DNA of 17,918 nucleotides from Pseudomonadota bacterium (GCA_021828745.1 JAJZDE010000017.1:1-17918); one strand, 5' to 3'; positions 8,291 to 16,867 are shown, counted from the stretch's first letter. Translations and numbers: made by a program. The notes: generated by a model not told the origin, from the sequence alone.

Positions 8291-10200
8291 TAGTTGAGCA
8301 TACCGAGGACGGTGGAAAACATGGTGTTGGACACTTGGATGGCTTTTCCGGCGGCCTGGTAGGCTTGCTGAAATTGAATCAGGTTGGCTGCTTCCTCGTT
8401 CAGGTTGACCCCCGAGATGGATTGTTGGCTCTGGGTCGTCTGGCTGACCAGGTTGGCCTGGGCGGTGGACTGGACTTGCAGTTGACTGGTCTGCGTCCCT
8501 ACCTGACTGACCAACTGGGCGTAGGCCCCTGAAAAACTGGTGGTTCCGCCCAGCAAGGTGTTCTGGGCTTGCAGCGCGCCCAGGGCCACGGCATTGTTGC
8601 CGTCCGTGCTCGCACCGGTGTTGGCGCTGATGGTGAAAACGTCATTGGTCTGCGGCGTTCCGTTCAGGGTGGCGCTCCATCCGTTGTAACTGATCGTTCC
8701 GCCGGGGTTATAGGGGACGCCAGTGGCAAGCGTCGTTCCCGTGGTGCTGTCTGCGACGGTGTAGGTTGTGGGACTGGTGAAGGTGAGGGTGACCGTGTCC
8801 TGCAGATTCGGGTTGAGGGGGAGGCCCGAGGTGACGGCAGGTGCGGACAAACTCCCGGTTCCGATGTTGCTCGCGGAGGCATTGCCTTGAACGGGAATGG
8901 CGGCAGCAATTTTTGTGGGATCGGTGAGTGTGACCCTCAAATTCTGGGCCCCATTGATGGTGGGTTCGATCAGATAACTGTTCCCAGCATTGGGCGTGGC
9001 TGAGACGTTCAGGGAAATTCCGTCGACGCTCATGGGCATCGTGCTGCTGGTGGTGGTCGTGTGGTCGGACAGTCGCGTCAGGGTGTACTGGCTCCCGTTA
9101 TAGGACAGGGTGTAATTGCTCCCCGTCAATGCACTGGCCTGGGTGATGGTCGCGCTGACCGTGGCGGTCCCCGTATTGGCCTGGTTGGCGATGACCACCG
9201 GCGAAGCAATGTGGAACAGCGGGGTGCCCAGGGCGCCGTTGAGATCCTGACCCTGAAGTTGCTGGGTATTGATGGCCATGCCCAGACCGGTGGCGATCAA
9301 TCCCAACTGGCTCTGGGTCGGAACCAGACTTTGATTCTGAAAGGCCATCAACCCGCCCAGATTCCCCCCCTGAATGCTGCTGGAGGGGAGGCGAAGGGTG
9401 GCGCCGCTGGGGGTGACATAGGCGATATCGAGTTGGGCGGGGTTGGACTGAGCTGGGACGGCGTTCAGCGTCATGGCCTGGTTGCCGACGACCAGGGGTT
9501 GTCCGTTGCCGATATACACGGTATCCGATCCGTTGGATTGCTTGAGTACCGTGGCGTTGATCTCCTTGCTCAGTTGACTGATCAACTGGTTACGCTGGTC
9601 GAGCAGGGAATTGGGTTGCTGGGATGTGTTGCTGGCTGAGGATGTGAGGATGCTCTGATTCAGGGCCGCAATTTGTTTGGCGTAGGCATTGATGTTTACG
9701 ACGCTGGAAGTGATCTGCTGGTTGGTGCTGGTGGCCAATCCGGTCAGGACCTGATTCAGGGTTTGAAAAGTGCCGGTCAGGGATTGGGCATTGCTGATCA
9801 ACCCCTGGCGTGCCGCAATGGAGGCAGGTGCATTCGCGACTCCATTGATGGCGCTGAAAAAATTTTGCAGCGCAGGAGACAATCCGGCCGCAGGATCGGC
9901 AATGATGTTGTTGATTTGCTGGATCTGGTTGTAATAGGTCGACAACTGACTGGAAGCGGATTGTTGTTGCTGCAACTGGGTATTGATGAAACTGCTGTAG
10001 ATGCGCTGAACGGTGGTGACATTGACCCCCTGACCGATAAAACCGTTGGCCGTGCCCAGCGAAGGCAGAGCGGCCTGGATGGTTTGCTCACGGCTGTACC
10101 CGGGCGTGGAGGCATTGGCAATATTGTTGCCGGTGGTGAGCAAACCGGCCTGGGCAGCGTTCAATGCGCTGATCCCGATGCTGGTCATCATGTCAGTCAT
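8290..10200 (-). CDS. flgK: Hook-filament junction protein FlgK (HAP1)
   Basis: FlgK caps the hook and forms the first junction ring on which FlgL and filament assemble. The 636-residue product starts with the axial-family motif GNNIANASTPGYSREQ (residues 24-39). A long Gln/Ser-rich coiled region follows to about 220, including LLDQRNQLISQLSKEINATV. The C-terminal axial helix contains NLNEEAANLIQFQQAYQAAG (599-618). Two similar beta-modules lie at about 360-413 and 468-525. The protein is longer than the E. coli one (about 547), as is common for this domain build. The start ATG 10200 has GGGAG six bases upstream; Met4 and Met5 are weaker alternatives. The first eight bases overlap the end of flgJ. 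Confidence 0.96.
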   Translation of the reverse strand: MTDMMTSIGISALNAAQAGLLTTGNNIANASTPGYSREQTIQAALPSLGTANGFIGQGVNVTTVQRIYSSFINTQLQQQQSASSQLSTYYNQIQQINNIIADPAAGLSPALQNFFSAINGVANAPASIAARQGLISNAQSLTGTFQTLNQVLTGLATSTNQQITSSVVNINAYAKQIAALNQSILTSSASNTSQQPNSLLDQRNQLISQLSKEINATVLKQSNGSDTVYIGNGQPLVVGNQAMTLNAVPAQSNPAQLDIAYVTPSGATLRLPSSSIQGGNLGGLMAFQNQSLVPTQSQLGLIATGLGMAINTQQLQGQDLNGALGTPLFHIASPVVIANQANTGTATVSATITQASALTGSNYTLSYNGSQYTLTRLSDHTTTTSSTMPMSVDGISLNVSATPNAGNSYLIEPTINGAQNLRVTLTDPTKIAAAIPVQGNASASNIGTGSLSAPAVTSGLPLNPNLQDTVTLTFTSPTTYTVADSTTGTTLATGVPYNPGGTISYNGWSATLNGTPQTNDVFTISANTGASTDGNNAVALGALQAQNTLLGGTTSFSGAYAQLVSQVGTQTSQLQVQSTAQANLVSQTTQSQQSISGVNLNEEAANLIQFQQAYQAAGKAIQVSNTMFSTVLGMLN

Positions 10201-10618
10201 GGTGGACTCCCGGGGGTTTGAGGGGGATCCCTTTCCTCACCAGATTATCGGCCGTGGGGACGATAACTTTAGAAAGCGGGGAAGAAGGGTGTGTCACGGA
10301 GGAATGAGGGGACAACTGTTTGACGATCAGGTCTGCCAATCCCAACCCATGGCCCTTGGAGACATTCTGTGCCAACTGTTTGTCCAGCAGTTCCGTGAAC
10401 ATCTTGGTTTGTTGACTGTCCCCCAGGCCATCCTGGGGGACCGTGGCGCGCATGGATTTCATCATCATGTTCATGAATACGGTCTCGAACTGTTTCGCGA
10501 CCTGCGGGAGCGATTGGTTCGGATCCTGGTGAGCTTTCAAACGCAGTCCCCCCAGTGCCTGACTGTCAAAGGCCAAACGGGCGTTGGGGTCGACGGAGAG
10601 CGGAAGGTCGTGGGCCAT
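10193..10618 (-). CDS. flgJ: Single-domain FlgJ: rod-binding/rod-cap protein without muramidase domain
   Basis: FlgJ is the scaffold (cap) for rod assembly. In E. coli and Salmonella it is about 313 residues and also carries a peptidoglycan hydrolase domain. Here the product has only 141 residues. The rod-binding domain is clear at about residues 37-103: VAKQFETVFMNMMMKSMRAT, DSQQTKMFTELLDKQLAQ and KGHGLGLADLIVKQL. The remaining 38 residues are a Pro/Ser/Lys-rich tail with no hydrolase motif. The gene ends inside flgK, so no space remains for a lost domain, and I see no remnant in other frames. It starts one base after the flgI stop, with GGAG about 10 bases upstream. A separate lytic enzyme would have to open the cell wall for the rod. 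Confidence 0.95.
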   Translation of the reverse strand: MAHDLPLSVDPNARLAFDSQALGGLRLKAHQDPNQSLPQVAKQFETVFMNMMMKSMRATVPQDGLGDSQQTKMFTELLDKQLAQNVSKGHGLGLADLIVKQLSPHSSVTHPSSPLSKVIVPTADNLVRKGIPLKPPGVHHD

Positions 10619-10619
10619 G

Positions 10620-11732
10620 TCAAATGATCTCCAGGTCGGCGTGCAATGCGCCCGCCGCTTTCATGGATTGAAGGATGGATAACAGGTCTTCCGGTTTGGC
10701 GCCCAGGGTATTCAGTGCCCGGATGACTTCGTTGAGGGAAACTCCTTTTTTGAGCAGGATCAGTGCGCCCTTGTCTTCCTTGACATTGACGGCGGCCTGC
10801 CCGGTTTGTACAGTATTCCCGTTGGATAACGGATTGGGCTGGCTGACCTGGTTGAGCGCGCTGATGATGACGGTGAGATTGCCGTGCGCCACGGCGCACT
10901 CCTCCAGAGTAACGTTCTGGTTCATCACCACGGAACCGTTGCGGGCATTGATGATGACCTTGGCTTCTTCTACCCCCGCATCCACCTGAAGGTTTTCCAG
11001 ACGGGACATGAACTGAACCCGGGCCGTACCCCCCGGTGCCCGAACCTGAAGGGTTCGTCCATCGAGAGCAGCGGCGATGGGCTGGCCCAAAGCCAGTTGT
11101 TGGTTGATGATATCCGCCATTTGGGTGGCGGTGGTGAAATCCATTTCATTCAGTTCGAGCGTGATGTAGTCCCCCTGGGAAAAGGGAGAATTGACCAGAC
11201 GCTCGACGGTGGCTCCACTGGGAATGAGACCGACGCTCTGGTGATTGACCAGTACCTTGGACCCCTTGGCTCCTCCACCCACGCCGCCGACCAACAGGTT
11301 CCCCTGTGCCATGGCGTATACCTGCCCATCGGCGCCCTTGAGTGGCGTCATCAGCAGGGTCCCACCCAGCAGGCTGTTGGCGTTTCCAACGGAGGAGACG
11401 GTGACATCGATGGTTTGGCCGGGACGGGAAAAAGGAGGCAGGTCGGCAGTCACCATTACCGCCGCCACATTCTTGAGCATAGTCTGGAGAACACTGGCGG
11501 GGGGGGTGTTGATCCCCATCCGGGTCAGCATGTTGAGGAAACTCTGGACGGTGAAGGGGGTCAGGATGGTCATGTCGCCGGTCCCATCCAGACCGACGAC
11601 CAGCCCATAACCGATCAACTGGTTATGCCGGACTCCCTGGATGGTGGCGAGGTCCTTGATACGCCGGGCTTCGGCGCCCAGGGAGAAAACCAGCAACGCG
11701 TTGATCAGGAGGAAGGTCAGGAGAGCGCGCAT
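10620..11732 (-). CDS. flgI: Flagellar P-ring protein FlgI
   Basis: FlgI polymerises around the distal rod in the peptidoglycan layer to form the P ring, with help from FlgA. The 370-residue product has a Sec signal peptide (about residues 1-22, ending SLGAEA). The family signatures follow: RIKDLATIQGVRHNQLIGYG, GLVVGLDGTGD, GVNTPP-like GINTPPASVLQ, and NGSVVMNQNVTLEECAVAHG. The C-terminal stretch about the last 40 residues (GVSLNEVIRALNTLGAKPEDL) is also typical, and length is normal. No Shine-Dalgarno is visible before the ATG, which follows the flgH stop by seven bases, so translation may depend on ribosomes finishing flgH. Codons for NTPPA contain a C8 tract (11499-11506). Confidence 0.98.
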   Translation of the reverse strand: MRALLTFLLINALLVFSLGAEARRIKDLATIQGVRHNQLIGYGLVVGLDGTGDMTILTPFTVQSFLNMLTRMGINTPPASVLQTMLKNVAAVMVTADLPPFSRPGQTIDVTVSSVGNANSLLGGTLLMTPLKGADGQVYAMAQGNLLVGGVGGGAKGSKVLVNHQSVGLIPSGATVERLVNSPFSQGDYITLELNEMDFTTATQMADIINQQLALGQPIAAALDGRTLQVRAPGGTARVQFMSRLENLQVDAGVEEAKVIINARNGSVVMNQNVTLEECAVAHGNLTVIISALNQVSQPNPLSNGNTVQTGQAAVNVKEDKGALILLKKGVSLNEVIRALNTLGAKPEDLLSILQSMKAAGALHADLEII

Positions 11733-11739
11733 GGCGTAT

Positions 11740-12426
11740 TCAGAACGGTACGGAGGACAGGAAAAAGTGTCCGAGCATGCTTTTGATCGCAGCGCTGTCG
11801 ATGTTGGTATTGCCTCCTCTGTATTCGATCTGGGCGTCGGCTACCTGGGTGGAGGGAATGGTATTGTTGTATTGGACGTAAACCGGGTTGATGACCCCGG
11901 AAATCCGGATGTACTGATCGGTTTGGTTGACGGTGACCAATTTTTCTCCACTGACCTTCAGGTTGCCATTCGGAAGCACTTCGATGACGGTGGCGGTGAT
12001 GGAACCAGACAGGAAGTTGTTGCCGTTATTGTTGTTGGTGTTGGTCAACTTGTTGGAGGAGGAACTGTTCGAGGTAATTCCGTCCAGCATGTGTTGGCCG
12101 GTCACCGCACCGACGATGGCGGGGGTGGTCGAGGTGATGGATCCGGCATGAATCAGGGAATTGCCATCAGCTTCCGTGGCATTGGAACTTTCCTGAAGCA
12201 GGATCTGAATGGTGTCTCCCAGATTGCGGGCCCGTACATCTTCAAAGAGCGGGTGCTGGCCATAGCCGACCTGATAAATCCCGCCCGTATCCGGGGGGAT
12301 GGTTTTGTACAGGTCGAGCGGACGCGCCGTCAGCGGATTGGTGATATGGGTGGACGGAGTGGCCGTGCAGCCACCCAGGACCAAAAGAAAGAAAAGGGCA
12401 GAGCATTTCTGGAAACGGGGGCACAT
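11740..12426 (-). CDS. flgH: Flagellar L-ring lipoprotein FlgH
   Basis: FlgH is the outer-membrane lipoprotein that forms the L ring, the bushing around the rod. The 228-residue product has a lipoprotein signal with lipobox LGGC, so Cys20 should be the acylated residue. The core shows FEDVRARNLGDTIQILLQES, the conserved GSITATVIEVLPNGNLKVSGEK and RISGVINPVYVQYNNTIPS, ending with DAQIEYRGGN. A Ser/Asn-rich low-complexity loop (SSSSNKLTNTNNNNGNN) sits near residues 119-136. The Shine-Dalgarno is weak (AGG five bases from the ATG). The gene follows flgG by six bases. Confidence 0.97.
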   Translation of the reverse strand: MCPRFQKCSALFFLLVLGGCTATPSTHITNPLTARPLDLYKTIPPDTGGIYQVGYGQHPLFEDVRARNLGDTIQILLQESSNATEADGNSLIHAGSITSTTPAIVGAVTGQHMLDGITSNSSSSNKLTNTNNNNGNNFLSGSITATVIEVLPNGNLKVSGEKLVTVNQTDQYIRISGVINPVYVQYNNTIPSTQVADAQIEYRGGNTNIDSAAIKSMLGHFFLSSVPF

Positions 12427-12432
12427 GATGGC

Positions 12433-13218
12433 CTATCTCATGGTCGCCAATGTCTGCAGCATCTGCCCTGAGGCCTGGACTGCCTGGGAATTGATTTCAT
12501 ACGCGCGCTGGGTCTCGATCATGTTGACCAGTTCTTCCACCACGCTGACATTGGAAGTCTCGACATACCCCTGATTCAGTGTCCCTGCGCCATTCAGACC
12601 GGGCGCGCTCAAGTTGGGCGTGCCGGAAGATTGGGTTTCCAGATACAGGTTTCCCCCCATGCTCTGAAGGTTGGTGGAATTCATGAAGGTGGCCAACTGG
12701 AGACTGCCGACCTGGAGGGGATTGACAATCCCGGCCTGGGTGACGGAGACCGTTCCATCACTTCCAATGGTAATGCTGGTGGAATTGAGGGGGATCGTGA
12801 CGGCGGGTTGGACCTGATAGCCCGCCGCAGTGACCAGATTGCCCTGATTGTCGGTCTGAAAGGAGCCGTCTCGGGTATAGGCGATGGTCCCGTTGGGTAA
12901 CAGGACCTGAAAGAACCCGTTCCCGTTGATGGCGATATCCAGAGCGTTTCCGGTTTGCTGGAGATTCCCTTGAGTCATGATGCGTTCGGCGGCCAGAGGT
13001 TGCACCCCGGTGCCGAGTTGCATGCCGGAGGGGTACATGGTGATCTGTGAAGATTGGGCGCCGGGCTGGTAGATGGTCTGGTAGAGCAGGTCTTCGAATA
13101 CCGCCCGAGATTTCTTGAATCCGTTGGTTCCCACGTTGGCCAGATTGTTGGAGATGACATCCATCTGGGTTTGCTGGGCCTCGAGTCCGGTTTTTGAAAT
13201 CCATAGAGAACGTTGCAT
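12433..13218 (-). CDS. flgG: Flagellar distal rod protein FlgG
   Basis: FlgG builds the distal rod, which crosses the P and L rings. The 261-residue product is the standard length. The axial-family motif lies near the N-terminus ([20 protein letters not shown], about residues 24-43). The FlgG-type segment [12 protein letters not shown] follows, then [20 protein letters not shown] and AYTRDGSFQ. The C-terminal helix [20 protein letters not shown] is typical of FlgG. Relatedness to flgF next door is expected because both are rod proteins; the length, the QPGAQSS segment and ETQRAYE separate them. GGGAG lies 10 bases upstream, next to the flgF stop. Confidence 0.97.
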   Translation of the reverse strand: MQRSLWISKTGLEAQQTQMDVISNNLANVGTNGFKKSRAVFEDLLYQTIYQPGAQSSQITMYPSGMQLGTGVQPLAAERIMTQGNLQQTGNALDIAINGNGFFQVLLPNGTIAYTRDGSFQTDNQGNLVTAAGYQVQPAVTIPLNSTSITIGSDGTVSVTQAGIVNPLQVGSLQLATFMNSTNLQSMGGNLYLETQSSGTPNLSAPGLNGAGTLNQGYVETSNVSVVEELVNMIETQRAYEINSQAVQASGQMLQTLATMR

Positions 13219-13233
13219 GATTGAATATCTCCC

Positions 13234-13995
13234 TTAGCGGAGTGAGGACAGGATCTGGGTGGCGAGCTGGTCGTTGGATTGGGCGGTCTGGAGCATTTGC
13301 ATGTGCATTTCAAATTGTTTCGAGATGGAAATGATGTCGACCATGGCGGAAATGGCGTTGACGTTACTGCTCTCCAGGGTTTCCGGCGAGAGGGTGACGG
13401 TGGTGCTGGGAGGAACCGGTTTGCGGTCACGGGTGCGGAACAGCCCGTCTTCTCCGCGATATAACTGGTCTTCGGAGGGATCGACCAGCCTCAACTTGCC
13501 CACGGTCGTACTGGGCATGGGTGGAATGCCGCCGGGAACTGTGGAGATGGTCCCGTCCGGTCCGATGGTCACCTGAGTGTCGGGGGGGATGTCGATCTGA
13601 TCCCGCGCCACCAGTTCCCCATTGTCATCGATGACGGGGTAGCCGGTATTGGTTTGCAGAATTCCGTCCGTGGAGACCTGCAGGTTTCCATTCCGTGTAT
13701 AAGCCTCTGTATTGTCTGGCAGGAGAACGGCAATCCAGCCCTTGCCATTGATTCCGACATCGAGGCTTCTGCCGGTATGGGTGAGCGTGGCGGGGGTGAG
13801 ATCGTAGCCGGACAAGCCGTTGACGACGAAGGTGCGGGTAGGCAGCCCCTCGCCCACGAGCGGGATGGCGCGAAAACTGTCGATGGCGCTGCGGTAACCG
13901 GTCGTATTGTTGTTGGCCAGATTGTTGGAAATGGTGGCCTGGCGCTCCAGGATATGGGAAGCGCCGGTCATGGCAGTATAGATGAGACGGTCCAT
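13234..13995 (-). CDS. flgF: Flagellar proximal rod protein FlgF
   Basis: FlgF forms part of the proximal rod. The 253-residue product begins MDRLIYTAMTGASHILERQA, followed by the axial motif ISNNLANNNTTGYRSAIDSF. The middle shows HTGRSLDVGINGKGWIAVLL and EAYTRNGNLQVSTDG. The C-terminal helix is AMVDIISISKQFEMHMQMLQ, with the KQFEMHMQ pattern characteristic of FlgF rather than FlgG. GGGAG sits seven bases before the ATG. A G7 tract at 13582-13588 lies in the coding region. The stop is 15 bases before flgG. Confidence 0.96.
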   Translation of the reverse strand: MDRLIYTAMTGASHILERQATISNNLANNNTTGYRSAIDSFRAIPLVGEGLPTRTFVVNGLSGYDLTPATLTHTGRSLDVGINGKGWIAVLLPDNTEAYTRNGNLQVSTDGILQTNTGYPVIDDNGELVARDQIDIPPDTQVTIGPDGTISTVPGGIPPMPSTTVGKLRLVDPSEDQLYRGEDGLFRTRDRKPVPPSTTVTLSPETLESSNVNAISAMVDIISISKQFEMHMQMLQTAQSNDQLATQILSSLR

Positions 13996-14011
13996 AGCGT
14001 GTCTCCCGTGC

Positions 14012-15280
14012 CTATCTCAGGTTGATCAGGGTCTGTGTGATCTGATCCTCGGTCTTGATGGTCTGTGCGTTGGCCTGGTAGTTGCGCTGGGCCGTGATCA
14101 TGTCGACCAGTTGAGAGGTGAGATTGACGTTTGAACCCTCCACGGCACCGGATTGAATGGCCCCCAGATTTCCGCTTCCCGGCGCGCCGACCAGGGCAGA
14201 TCCTGAGTTGAAGGTTTCCACCCACTGGTTGTTTCCCTGGGACTGAAGACCTTGCGGATCGGCAAAGTTGGCCAGAGCGACCTGCCCCAGATTTTTCGAT
14301 TGGCCATTGGAATAATTACCCTGGATGATTCCAGTCGAACTGGTGGAAAATCCGCTGAGTTGTCCCGAAGTGTAGCCATTTTGCACCAACTGGTTGACGG
14401 AGAAGGGAGAACCGTACTGGGTCGAATTGGCAAAACCCAGCGTGATGGCCTGCGGTGTGGTCGCGCCATTGGTGAAAGGCAGGGAAACAGAGATTTGTCC
14501 CAACTGCAGGGGCGGGGCGGCTGCTGGACTGACCAGGGCACCACTGGAATTGAAACCCAGCGTGCCGATCGGGGTGGGCGATGCGGGAGGGACGACGGCG
14601 GGTACGGACGTTCCATCGACGGTCAGGTAGGTATCCCAGGAAGCGGTGGCTGGTGGGGGTTTCAGGACGAAATACAAGGTGGCGATATGACTGTTGCCCA
14701 GACTGTCATAGACTGTGACGGAGGTCGAATTGTTGAAGGTCGTGGGGTCGGTGGGGTTGAAGGGGGTGGTGGTGGGGACCGTGGAACTGGAGTCGAGATT
14801 GACGCCTACCGTGCCTTGACTCGTGGGGGTTGGGGCCAGATTGGCGGTGGGGATCTGGATGGGGGTCGGAGTAGCCGCCACGATGGTTCCATTGGCGGTG
14901 GCCGGATACCCGGTGACCTGACTGCCGCTGGCATCAACCAGATACCCGTTTTTATCCAGTTGAAACTGGCCGTTGCGGGTGAAGGTGATGTTTCCGTTGT
15001 TGTTCATGCGAAAAAACCCCTGACCGTTGATCGCCATATCCAGGGAATTTCCTGTGGACTGAATATTGCCCTGAGTGAAACTTTGGGAAACTCTGGAGAT
15101 CTGGGTTCCAATCCCGACGGGGGCACTGCTTGCGCTGCTGAAAGCCGAGGCAATGAGGTCGGAAAACTGGGTGTTGGAAGATTTGAATCCGACCGTACTG
15201 GCGTTGGCAATATTATTGCCAATCGTATTCAATTGGCTGGCAGAGGCATCCAGCCCACTGAGTCCTTGTTGAAAAGCCAT
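14012..15280 (-). CDS. flgE: Flagellar hook protein FlgE
   Basis: FlgE polymerises into the hook, the universal joint between rod and filament. The 422-residue product begins MAFQQGLSGLDASASQLNTI, then carries the axial motif GNNIANASTVGFKSSNTQFS (residues 21-40). IQSTGNSLDMAINGQGFFRM and FTRNGQFQLDKNGYLVD follow. The FlgE-type domains at about 140-320 contain SVTVYDSLGNSHIATLYFVL. The end has GAVEGSNVNLTSQLVDMITA and a terminal helix finishing in LINLR. Length and order match FlgE of relatives; Pro/Thr-rich linkers near 135-180 and 207-240 are variable. AAGGAG at 15289-15294 lies eight bases before the ATG. Confidence 0.97.
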   Translation of the reverse strand: MAFQQGLSGLDASASQLNTIGNNIANASTVGFKSSNTQFSDLIASAFSSASSAPVGIGTQISRVSQSFTQGNIQSTGNSLDMAINGQGFFRMNNNGNITFTRNGQFQLDKNGYLVDASGSQVTGYPATANGTIVAATPTPIQIPTANLAPTPTSQGTVGVNLDSSSTVPTTTPFNPTDPTTFNNSTSVTVYDSLGNSHIATLYFVLKPPPATASWDTYLTVDGTSVPAVVPPASPTPIGTLGFNSSGALVSPAAAPPLQLGQISVSLPFTNGATTPQAITLGFANSTQYGSPFSVNQLVQNGYTSGQLSGFSTSSTGIIQGNYSNGQSKNLGQVALANFADPQGLQSQGNNQWVETFNSGSALVGAPGSGNLGAIQSGAVEGSNVNLTSQLVDMITAQRNYQANAQTIKTEDQITQTLINLR

Positions 15281-15307
15281 GGTGGTTGCTCCTTGGAGGT
15301 AATGAGG

Positions 15308-16036
15308 TTACTGGATGTAGGCGACGGATGAAAGGTTGAAACTACCCAGGGTGCCCAGGTCCAGGGAGGCGCCCTGACTGCCCATGGTGACCGAATTCAC
15401 CTTCCCGGAAGACAGGGGGGTGGCGGTGACGGAAGCGCCTCCCTGGGTGGCGCTGGCGACTATCTGATAACTCCCCGAGGGGACTTGAGCGCCGGTTTTG
15501 TCCAATCCGTTCCAGGTGATGGGTACGACCCCCGCCGGTTGGGCGCCTAGATTGAGGGTATTCAGGACGGTTCCCGCACTGTTTTTGATGGTCACGGTCA
15601 GGTTGCTGACGGCTTGAGGAAGCGTTACGCCCGCATTGGCGGGACTGCCTGACGTGAGCTGGAGAGTATTGCCCGGAACCAGGACGGTATGCCCGATCAG
15701 GCTGGTGGCAGCAGCCATGGATTGGCTTCCGGAGAGACTGGTATTGAGCGCAGTCAGGGTTTTGTTCAACTGGCTGATGCCGCTGACCGTACTGATCTGG
15801 GCCAGTTGGGAAGTCATCTGACCACTGTCCATGGGGTTCATGGGGTTCTGGTTCTGTAACTGGGTGATCAGCAGGGTCATGAAATTGTTCTGCATGGCCG
15901 CTGCGCTCGTGTTGGTCACGCCGGACAGCCCGTTGCCGAGGATCTGGCTGGGGGAAGTCGAACCGGAACTTCCCAGGGAACTGTTGGATTGGTTCAGTTG
16001 GGTGATCAGTGCGCTGGTGGGGTTGACGGTGGTCAT
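15308..16036 (-). CDS. flgD: Flagellar hook cap/scaffold protein FlgD
   Basis: FlgD caps the growing hook and is discarded when the hook is complete. From ATG 16036 the product is 242 residues. A Ser/Asn-rich N-terminus leads into the conserved cap motif NNFMTLLITQLQNQNPMNPM and then DSGQMTSQLAQISTVSGISQ. The C-terminal half is the FlgD Tudor/FnIII-like region, with GHTVLVPGN and ITWNGLDKTGAQVPSGSYQI. The reading frame stays open to a TTG at 16057 inside flgC, but ATG 16036 has AGGAG seven bases upstream and yields a typical FlgD N-terminus. It begins 10 bases after the flgC stop. Confidence 0.96.
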   Translation of the reverse strand: MTTVNPTSALITQLNQSNSSLGSSGSTSPSQILGNGLSGVTNTSAAAMQNNFMTLLITQLQNQNPMNPMDSGQMTSQLAQISTVSGISQLNKTLTALNTSLSGSQSMAAATSLIGHTVLVPGNTLQLTSGSPANAGVTLPQAVSNLTVTIKNSAGTVLNTLNLGAQPAGVVPITWNGLDKTGAQVPSGSYQIVASATQGGASVTATPLSSGKVNSVTMGSQGASLDLGTLGSFNLSSVAYIQ

Positions 16037-16043
16037 GGCGGGG

Positions 16044-16048
16044 CTCCT
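16044..16048 (-). promoter_or_regulatory. Ribosome binding site that fixes the flgD start
   Basis: On the - strand AGGAG lies seven bases from ATG 16036 and overlaps the flgC stop codon TAG (16047-16049). It supports the ATG over the upstream in-frame TTG. Confidence 0.7.
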
Positions 16049-16451
16049 ATGGACCAAGAGTGAGTGTTTTGAGTAACAACGTATTCGAAGTGTTCAGAAC
16101 TTCCACGTTGTTCTGGTAAGACCGCGAAGAGGAAATCATGTTCACCATTTCTTCCACGACATTGACATTGGGCATCGTGACGAAACCCTGAGGGTCCGCC
16201 AGAGGATTGCCCGGGTCATACATTTTTTTCATGGGAGAGGGGTCGTTGATGACCTGGTCCACCTGTACGGCAGTGCCCCCCTGATGGTTCAGGGGAATGG
16301 CCTTGAAAATGACCTGCTTGGCGTGGTAGGGCTGACCATCGGCGCCTGTCGCACTGTCCGCATTGGCAAGATTGCTGGCTACTGCATTGAGGCGTTCCGA
16401 CTGGGCCGTCAGTGCGGAACTGGAAATGCTCAGGACATCGAAGAGGGACAT
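16047..16451 (-). CDS. flgC: Flagellar proximal rod protein FlgC
   Basis: FlgC is a proximal rod subunit next to the MS ring. From ATG 16451 the product is 134 residues, the same length as E. coli FlgC. It begins [20 protein letters not shown] and carries the axial motif [20 protein letters not shown]. The C-terminal helix includes [20 protein letters not shown]. Another ATG two codons upstream (16457) would add Met-Thr, but GAGG then lies only three bases away, against nine for the chosen ATG. The intergap to flgB is 11 bases. Confidence 0.96.
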   Translation of the reverse strand: MSLFDVLSISSSALTAQSERLNAVASNLANADSATGADGQPYHAKQVIFKAIPLNHQGGTAVQVDQVINDPSPMKKMYDPGNPLADPQGFVTMPNVNVVEEMVNMISSSRSYQNNVEVLNTSNTLLLKTLTLGP

Positions 16452-16462
16452 GGTCATCTACC

Positions 16463-16867
16463 TCAATTCAGAACGCTCAGGATATCCCGGATCTGCTGGG
16501 TTCCAAACCGGAGGCTGGCCTGGTAGCGCACGGCGCTCTCGGAATACTGGGCGCGTTCGACATCCAGGTTGACGGTGTTTCCGTCCGCGCTGGGTTGGAC
16601 CGTGCTGCGGTACAGAAGCGGTGAACCTGCTGCGTTTTCTCCAGCGTTGGTCCCTAGATGAGCGGGGGAAGGTGTGTTCAGGGACAGAGGTGGGGACTTT
16701 CCCTGTTGCAGGGCGGTGGCCAGCGCTTCCCGGAAATCGATGTCACGGGCAAGGTAACCGGGGGTATCCGCATTGGCAATGTTCGATGCGATCAACTCCT
16801 GGCGCGCTTCCTGTACGTGCAGGGCGCTTTGCTGAAATTGCAACGTGCGGTCGAGGGCGGTAGCCAT
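16463..16867 (-). CDS. flgB: Flagellar proximal rod protein FlgB
   Basis: FlgB is a proximal rod subunit and the first gene of this flg operon. The 134-residue product has the axial motif ELIASNIANADTPGYLARDI (about residues 23-42) and the C-terminal helix ESAVRYQASLRFGTQQIRDI. ATG 16867 has AGGA eight bases upstream (16876-16879). A GTG directly before it is in frame and would add one residue. The gene is read away from flgA, so its promoter should lie in the flgA/flgB intergenic region. Confidence 0.96.
   Translation of the reverse strand: MATALDRTLQFQQSALHVQEARQELIASNIANADTPGYLARDIDFREALATALQQGKSPPLSLNTPSPAHLGTNAGENAAGSPLLYRSTVQPSADGNTVNLDVERAQYSESAVRYQASLRFGTQQIRDILSVLN

Noticed and set aside
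10884..11786. Open frame of 300 codons on the + strand
   Set aside because: It is antisense to flgI, which is unambiguous. No recognisable protein features.
14252..15331. Long open frame of 359 codons on the + strand
   Set aside because: It is wholly antisense to flgE, whose conserved motifs are certain. The Gly/Arg/Asp-rich product shows no recognisable domain and reflects GC-rich codon use in the opposite strand.
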